DNA of 11,759 bases from CAZTGZ01 sp964613385 (GTDB lineage: Bacteria > Bacteroidota > Bacteroidia > NS11-12g > UBA9320). Below are positions 7,073 through 11,759 of the stretch, one piece after another (positions within the stretch are counted from its first letter, which is position 1; each line of letters starts with the position of its first letter). The notes below the pieces were generated by a model, which saw nothing but the letters and a program-made list of their open reading frames with translations, did not search any database and had not been told where the DNA came from. A program made the position numbers and the translations under genes. Location: the NCBI GenBank assembly GCA_964613385.1, contig CAZTGZ010000062.1, positions 1-11,759 on the forward strand, given 5' to 3'.

Positions 7073-9290
7073 TTATCTCAATAAGGTAACGGTGCCATTT
7101 TTTATTATTTGACTTCGACTATATGGATCAATAAATTGCAAAGTCCAGAAATAAACATTAAGGTAATTTCTTTCATTGTTCAGGTACATTCCATTCCAGC
7201 TTTCAGATGGTTTATTTGATTCGAACATTTTTTGTCCCCATTGATTGTAAATTCGGAATATATAATTTTCTGGAGTACAAGTGATAATTGGTTTGAAATC
7301 ATCATTTAGCTTGTCATAGTCTGGTGTGAAAGCATTTGGTACAAAAACTTCACAGGCGCACGGAAGAGTTGAAATATTCAATCGTATGGTATCAACGCTG
7401 CACAAATTACTACGAAGAATTAAAGGAGCGGATGAAGGAAAGATTTCGATTAGGTCGTCTGAATAGTTTTGCCAATATCCATTAATAGAAGATGCTCTTA
7501 CAAAGCGCTTGTCATCTTCGCAAAATATGGTATCGTATGTTATTGAATTGCCAAAAGTATCCAGATAATCAATTTTAAAAGTGTCTCTGAAAAGACAAAC
7601 ACCTGATCTGATTTCATAAATTATCAAAGAGTCAGGATATTTAATTTCATTCTTAAATTGAATGGAAGAATCAAGATTAAAGTAGTTGTAGTTGGTGTCG
7701 ATAGGCAAAACCAAAGAACTGTTCAGACAAATAAAAGTATCTCTGTTATCAGCAGCATTTGACACAATTTTGATCTCAAAAGTGTCTTTAAATATGCACC
7801 CATTTGAATCTATAATCTGATAGCTATAGACACCTTGGCTTTTAAAAACACGACTATTTAAATAGATGCCGTCAAACCAAAAGACTGGGTATTTATTTGT
7901 TATAGATATTGTCAAACTATCGTTAAAACAGATAGTTGTATCTTTAAGTCTTTCTAATTCTGCCTTTTCAAACACGTGAATGTCGATACTATCTATATTC
8001 CTTTTGTTCTTAGAAAATGAATTTAAATATACTTTGTGGAGACCTCCTTGTTTAAACTTTACAGCGATTGAATCTCCAAACAAAGGCTTGTTGATATCGC
8101 CATCTATAGTCCACAAACAAGAGTCGTTTGGTCCTGAATAAATAAAATGAAATGAGTCTCTTTCACAGTTGTAATAATACCTGATTTTATATGGTCTGTT
8201 GAAATCAGAGACATAATTTGGAAGTCCTGACCAACTCATAGAAGGATACAGGTCGATAAAATTGGATTTAAAATTGCAAAGCGGGTATAGTGAATCCGGG
8301 GATTCAATCTCTGCCAAAAATCTCGAAGGTTGCGTATAATCTCTATGATTACAATAAATCTTACCATTTGGTGCTAGCTGAATTGAACCAAGTCCGTAAT
8401 CAATATCAATGTCGAAGACAATTTGTCTGCTATTTTCAATGGCCGATTTACTCATATTCGAAAGGTCAAACTGAAACAACGTACTTGGTCGATTCTGACG
8501 GCTTACATATAACTTGGATCCGTTTGGGGAAAATTCTGCACCATAAACACGATTGTAAATACTATTTTTTAATATGATGGCATTTGAAAGCTTACCCGTC
8601 GTATTGTCAAAATCAAATAGTTCGATAGTGTATTCCAGCATATCAGTCGCAACTATTTTGTCGTTACTGGAATTCACACGAATGACACCTTGACCTTTAG
8701 AAACCGCATAATATGTGCCCACCTTTGATACCACTGGGTTTTTTACCAATCCTGTATCAGTCAGCAAATAGCTGATAAATTGATCCGAGTTAGCTTCATG
8801 AGAAATTTGAATGCAATGCTCCTGTTATCTTTTCGCTGATAGGGGTAATCAACAAATTGTTTTTTGAAATTACTTCTCCATTACCCCCATTTCTAGCCAT
8901 GTCAACAATGGCATATTGCAAACCACCGGAATTCAATTCATAATCTACTGAAAATACATAATAAATCGTATTTGAATGTGGTAGTGGAATGATGATCCCG
9001 GACTGAGAAGCAGAAGGATGACCACCTAAATTGGTTCCATTTGCCACTATCTGATGACTTCTGTTCCACAAGGACTGCCCATCTGAGTATAAGACAATTT
9101 TTCCTAATGAATCACAAATAACTGAACAGCCCTCAATTTGATCAATTTTTCCATCATAAATGACTTTTGGAGAACCAAGTTTAAAATCTAATCCTGCATT
9201 TTTACCAAAATACCAAACCGTCCCATTTTGGCCAAACGCCGAATAATTCATATTGAATGACAACAGTATTATGATAAATCTTTTCAGCAT
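7073..9290 (-). pseudogene. Frameshifted type IX secretion cargo protein with type B (gliding-motility) C-terminal sorting domain
   Basis: Two adjacent open frames are halves of one gene. The first (9290-8796, 164 residues) begins with a signal peptide (MLKRFIIILLSFNMNYSAFG, cleavage near residue 20) and a repeat-propeller-like start (VWYFGKNAGLDF). The second (to 7073) has the rest of the propeller-like region with LPNYVSDFN, two or more Ig/PKD-like segments rich in paired Cys, and the sorting domain in its last 91 residues: VFVPNAFTP, YNQWGQKMFES, WNG and final NGTVTLLR. The first frame ends ...EKITGALHSNFS, while the second reads, without any ATG, ISHEANSDQFISYLLTDTG; in related proteins these join through about six residues including a Trp. 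So a deletion of roughly 20 bases near 8805 is likely. A TTG near 8767 could be mistaken for a start. The intact product would be exported and surface-attached or released. Unlike its neighbours it has gaps of 92 and 50 bases. Confidence 0.85.
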
Positions 9291-9309
9291 TCAATTCACA
9301 GGTTACATA

Positions 9310-9317
9310 CAAATCTA
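9310..9317 (-). promoter_or_regulatory. Candidate Bacteroidota -7 element before the cargo pseudogene
   Basis: The minus strand reads TAGATTTG, an exact TAnnTTTG match, with 19 bases between it and the ATG at 9290. A TTG occurs upstream, but the spacing (25 bases) is longer than the usual ~19-21, so the -33 element is doubtful. It suggests the cargo gene was transcribed on its own rather than only through the pse operon. Confidence 0.4.
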
Positions 9318-9319
9318 TC

Positions 9320-9356
9320 TTTAAAATTGAATAGAACCTTTACAATTTTAAATTGT
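9320..9356. repeat. Nested inverted repeats in the formyltransferase-cargo gene gap
   Basis: TTTAAAATTG (9320-9329) and CAATTTTAAA (9343-9352) are perfect 10-base inverted repeats separated by 13 bases. The right arm also belongs to a second palindrome, ACAATTT-T-AAATTGT (9342-9356), so the two structures exclude each other. Both are AT-rich and no T-tract follows on the minus strand. They could be a weak transcript end, an operator, or chance in AT-rich DNA. Confidence 0.4.
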
Positions 9357-9382
9357 GGCAGTATAAGGACGAAAATCTCGCA

Positions 9383-10015
9383 TTATTTAACTTTTTCAAT
9401 TTTAATAATATATTTATTATTCAGATGTTCGAAAAAGGCCGGGTAACGTTCATTATCAGATACTCGTAGTAAATTGAATTGCTCCAAAATACTTTTTTGA
9501 ATATCTAAACGAGAATCAATAGGTTTTCTTCGATGGTAAAAACTTGAACTTCCCTGCTGAGGGTAAGAATATACTGAGGGGTAGTTTTCCAAAAATTTGA
9601 TCATTAGATTTATGGTTGAGTTAACTTGTTTGGCTCGAAGTTCATCAACTAACTCATGACCATCTAACTGAATAAATTCTTGAAAATATATATTTCCTGA
9701 ATCAATTTCATCATGAGCTTCTAACAAAGTAATTGGAATGATGTTTTTCCCTTCTAAAATTTGCCAAGTTAGAGGACTCCACCCTTTGCCCCGGGGTAAA
9801 TCACTTTCATGCACGACTAAGTTGAATTTGTTCAAGTCTAGATTGTCTAACTTTTTCTCACAAGAAAGTAAAAACAAAATGTCACCAGGTTCTATTTGTT
9901 CATGATTCGAACAAAGTTTTACATTGTTAGAGAACTTATGAATTTCATTAATTATTGAAGGCAGGTAATCAATCATCCATGAATTTGGATTGTCACAAAT
10001 TATCTGAATTTTCAT
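9383..10015 (-). CDS. Sugar N-formyltransferase-like protein in the pse cluster (formyl_trans_N fold)
   Basis: A 210-residue protein with the core of the N10-formyl-tetrahydrofolate-dependent formyltransferases. VVHESDLPRGKGWSP (67-81) matches the HxSLLPxxRG..P loop with catalytic His69, and EIDSGNI (103-109) matches the DxGD-type loop with catalytic Asp105. In Met-tRNA formyltransferase the residue two before the His is Asn; here it is Val67. The C-terminal part (FYHRR, QFNLLRVSDNERYPAFF in residues ~150-200) is not the tRNA-binding domain of Fmt, so the substrate is probably a 4-amino sugar. It begins inside the end of pseG (23-base overlap), where many loci carry the PseH acetyltransferase, so it may formylate the 4-amino-altrosamine intermediate and give a 7-N-formyl pseudaminic acid. 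The fold is fairly sure; the substrate is inferred from context. Confidence 0.78.
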   Translation of the reverse strand: MKIQIICDNPNSWMIDYLPSIINEIHKFSNNVKLCSNHEQIEPGDILFLLSCEKKLDNLDLNKFNLVVHESDLPRGKGWSPLTWQILEGKNIIPITLLEAHDEIDSGNIYFQEFIQLDGHELVDELRAKQVNSTINLMIKFLENYPSVYSYPQQGSSSFYHRRKPIDSRLDIQKSILEQFNLLRVSDNERYPAFFEHLNNKYIIKIEKVK

Positions 10016-11039
10016 AATAATATTTTAGAATAGTTGATTTTACTTTTGGTTGACCAATTACTTCTTTTTGTTGCGTGTTGCCATTTTTCAAATAAGAATA
10101 AATCATTTTTGAATCGAATGTGTGATTTGTTTTATTATATATTAATGGGAACCCCAATTCTTTCTTTATAATTCCAGAATAAATATTTTCTTGGTTTTTT
10201 GAGTATGTAAAAATTAAGGGTTTTATTCTCCTGCATATTGCTTCGAGAGCGATGGTACTAGATGGTAGTATGGCATGACTACATGAATCCATAAGCGCGG
10301 TCAAATCTTCTGCCTTTAGATTTTCATGAATTTTATATTGTAATTTGGATTTTGAGAGTTCATAGGAGATTTGTGTTTTTCTGTTATCCGCAAAATTAGA
10401 AGTAATTAAGATTTGAAATTGGAGATTATCGTCTCTTTTAATAATTCTAATAATAATACTAATTAATTCTTCAGTAAGGTGAAGTGTATCACTTCCGCCA
10501 ACAGATATGAGAACATTACCATTTGTAAGTCGGTTGGTATGAATTGAAAAAAATGAACTACGAAGTATGAGATACTCGAGTCCAAGATAGGTTCTACTTA
10601 CTTTTGGGTACATTTCTTTTGTTGATCCTGGTGAATGATTTATTATAAAATCGGCCACTTCATTTTTTACTCCTAAGTCATCTATCAGACCAATAATTCC
10701 GCCTAATTTTTTTATTTGAGTCAAATATTTTTCTCCGAACCAATAGCCATCTAACAACACCAAATCACCTTTTGCAACGATAGTGGTCATATCAAAATTG
10801 ATTTCCTCTCCGTTAGCATAATAATCGGGAAAATGATATTGAATTGTTTCGACTTTTACGGAATTGATTTGATGTTCGTTCAGAAAATCGGCAATAAAAT
10901 CCGGGAAATTGTGACTTACAAATAGTAGTGTTTCCTTAAATTCTAAAAGCATCTCTAATAATGCCAAAGAACGATACACATGTCCAAAACCAATTTCTTG
11001 GGAACCGTCAGCTCTAATTATAATTTTTCTTTTCGACAC
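9993..11039 (-). CDS. pseG: UDP-2,4-diacylamido-2,4,6-trideoxy-beta-L-altropyranose hydrolase
   Basis: A 348-residue PseG-family protein with a GT-B-like fold, which releases UDP from the altrosamine intermediate and supplies the free sugar to PseI. Seen: RADGSQEIGFGH (9-20; His20 corresponds to the catalytic His), LIDD (118-121), YLGLEYLILRSSF (151-163), the nucleotide-binding ISVGGSD (178-184) and LPSSTIALEA (258-267). The C-terminal SST/E motif is where related MurG-like enzymes bind UDP. The start is GTG at 11037-11039: an in-frame TGA lies only two codons upstream and the first internal ATG is beyond the catalytic motif. It overlaps pseF by 22 bases and the formyltransferase by 23. Length leaves no room for a fused PseH acetyltransferase, as occurs in some longer PseG proteins. 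Confidence 0.9.
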   Translation of the reverse strand: MSKRKIIIRADGSQEIGFGHVYRSLALLEMLLEFKETLLFVSHNFPDFIADFLNEHQINSVKVETIQYHFPDYYANGEEINFDMTTIVAKGDLVLLDGYWFGEKYLTQIKKLGGIIGLIDDLGVKNEVADFIINHSPGSTKEMYPKVSRTYLGLEYLILRSSFFSIHTNRLTNGNVLISVGGSDTLHLTEELISIIIRIIKRDDNLQFQILITSNFADNRKTQISYELSKSKLQYKIHENLKAEDLTALMDSCSHAILPSSTIALEAICRRIKPLIFTYSKNQENIYSGIIKKELGFPLIYNKTNHTFDSKMIYSYLKNGNTQQKEVIGQPKVKSTILKYYYENSDNL

Positions 11040-11719
11040 CTTAAGTCATATTTTAATTCAGCAAGAACCCAGTCTTGTTCATTATCAATGTCTTGAGCAT
11101 CCATTGGGTCAATTATAACAGATCCTGAATTAGATGTGTAAAGTTTCTTTTCTTCAAGTAACTTAAGAACATCAAAAAAATACCACTGTCCGGCATCATG
11201 ATAAATTTTTTCTAAATCTTGTGATCGACTGTTTTGGAATTCAGGCCAAACCATATTTGTTTTTCCATTTCCTCCCAATCTAAGTGAACGCCAAATGGGA
11301 AACGAATATTCAAGCACCGGAAAAACTGTAAAATATTGATGAGATTTAAAGGTATTATATCCTTGTATCAAATGTTCTTTGGTAATCAAAGGGGCGCATG
11401 GATAAATGCAACAACCATTTTCGAAATTCTGATCTAATACTCTAAGTCGTTTAATTGCATCTTCAAGAACTGAAAAAGTACTGGCAAAATCATCGGACAA
11501 ATGAGATTCCCGAATAAAAGGAACCTTAGCTCCATACTTTAAAGCTATTTCAGCGATTTCATGATCATCGGTTGATACTAAAATATTATCAAAAATATTT
11601 GAGTCTATTGCTACTCTTATTGAATAAGCAATAATTGGAATTCCTTTAAATTCTCTAATATTTTTTCTCGGAATCCTCTTACTTCCTCCTCTGGCCGGTA
11701 TAATGGCAATATTAGCCAT
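11018..11719 (-). CDS. pseF: Pseudaminic acid cytidylyltransferase
   Basis: A 233-residue CMP-sugar synthetase of usual length. It activates pseudaminic acid with CTP to CMP-pseudaminic acid, the donor for glycosyltransfer. The nucleotide-binding loop is ARGGSKRIPRKN (9-20), STDD lies at 49-52, and the metal-binding DAQDID is at 207-212. The segment SRSQDLE (164-170) followed by YHDAGQWY (173-180) is what I know as the PseF version of this fold; NeuA and KdsB differ here. Its ATG overlaps the end of the upstream aminotransferase gene by 8 bases and its end overlaps pseG by 22. These overlaps indicate coupled translation in a C-F-G gene order. Confidence 0.92.
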   Translation of the reverse strand: MANIAIIPARGGSKRIPRKNIREFKGIPIIAYSIRVAIDSNIFDNILVSTDDHEIAEIALKYGAKVPFIRESHLSDDFASTFSVLEDAIKRLRVLDQNFENGCCIYPCAPLITKEHLIQGYNTFKSHQYFTVFPVLEYSFPIWRSLRLGGNGKTNMVWPEFQNSRSQDLEKIYHDAGQWYFFDVLKLLEEKKLYTSNSGSVIIDPMDAQDIDNEQDWVLAELKYDLRCRKEKL

Positions 11720-11759
11720 GACAAATAGTTAAAATTTGGTCGATGACATGTTGTTGTTC
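11712..11759 (-). CDS. C-terminal end of a probable PseC aminotransferase (partial)
   Basis: Only the last 15 codons are in the window, EQQHVIDQILTICHG then TAA at 11714-11712. DegT/AryC1-type sugar aminotransferases such as PseC typically end in a helix of the form EEQxxVIxxL, which this fits. It overlaps pseF by 8 bases, and pseC lies directly before pseF in many loci. PseC would transaminate the 4-keto sugar made by PseB. The identification is mostly contextual because of the tiny visible part; another end-of-gene helix would look similar. Confidence 0.5.
   Translation of the reverse strand, partial: EQQHVIDQILTICHG

Noticed and set aside
7073..8767. Downstream half of the cargo gene as a separate intact gene starting at TTG
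   Set aside because: The protein similarity continues upstream of the TTG in the same frame (ISHEANSDQFISY), there is no signal peptide, and the preceding half supplies exactly the missing N-terminus.
7023..9382. Insertion sequence or transposon carrying the cargo gene
   Set aside because: No transposase, terminal inverted repeats or matching direct repeats could be found in the two flanking gaps; only trivial 5-base matches.
9993..11039. PseG-PseH fusion
   Set aside because: The 348 residues are accounted for by the GT-B-like hydrolase; no acetyl-CoA-binding GNAT motif or extra domain is visible.
1..11759. CRISPR array, tRNA or rRNA genes, riboswitch
   Set aside because: No spaced repeats and no cloverleaf-like or rRNA-like sequence were noticed, and the non-coding space is under 100 bases per gap.

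Overview
The window looks like a surface-glycan locus from a member of the Bacteroidota. Three things point there: a disrupted gene whose last ~90 residues are a type IX secretion (gliding-motility type B) sorting domain, the absence of clear Shine-Dalgarno sequences before most starts, and TAnnTTTG-type -7 promoter elements in the only two real gaps of the minus-strand block. No tRNA, rRNA, CRISPR array, insertion sequence or origin was seen. Coding density is almost total, and no gene-free stretch longer than about 100 bases exists.

Layout. On the plus strand at the left edge are the tail of a probable phytanoyl-CoA-dioxygenase-like (2OG/Fe) enzyme and an FkbM-family methyltransferase, coupled by a TGATG overlap. 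They converge, stop codon against stop codon with no base between, on a minus-strand series that fills the rest of the window. In transcription order (right to left) this is: the last codons of a probable PseC aminotransferase, pseF (CMP-pseudaminate cytidylyltransferase), pseG (UDP-sugar hydrolase), a sugar N-formyltransferase, a frameshifted type IX secretion cargo gene, pseI (nonulosonate synthase), an ATP-grasp ligase, an SDR epimerase/reductase, a PPP-type metallophosphoesterase, a PIG-L N-deacetylase and a capsule-type glycosyltransferase-like protein.

How it works together. PseC, PseG, PseI and PseF are core steps of CMP-pseudaminic acid synthesis; PseB and most of PseC should lie just beyond the right edge. 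No PseH acetyltransferase is visible. A formyltransferase-like gene sits where PseH is often found, so the sugar may carry an N-formyl group at C7. Downstream of pseI, the ATP-grasp enzyme, SDR enzyme, phosphatase and deacetylase form a tight run (gaps of 6 bases or less, or overlaps) that could tailor the nonulosonic acid or a partner sugar. This tailoring run is the best candidate for undescribed chemistry, but its reactions cannot be read from sequence.

Two structural features stand out. Base composition changes at about 3440: the left third is about 45-57% GC in sampled lines and the pse block about 28-35%, which suggests a transferred block joined to a resident locus. The secretion cargo gene interrupts an otherwise tightly overlapping operon, has its own candidate promoter and terminator, and is broken by an apparent small deletion near 8805.
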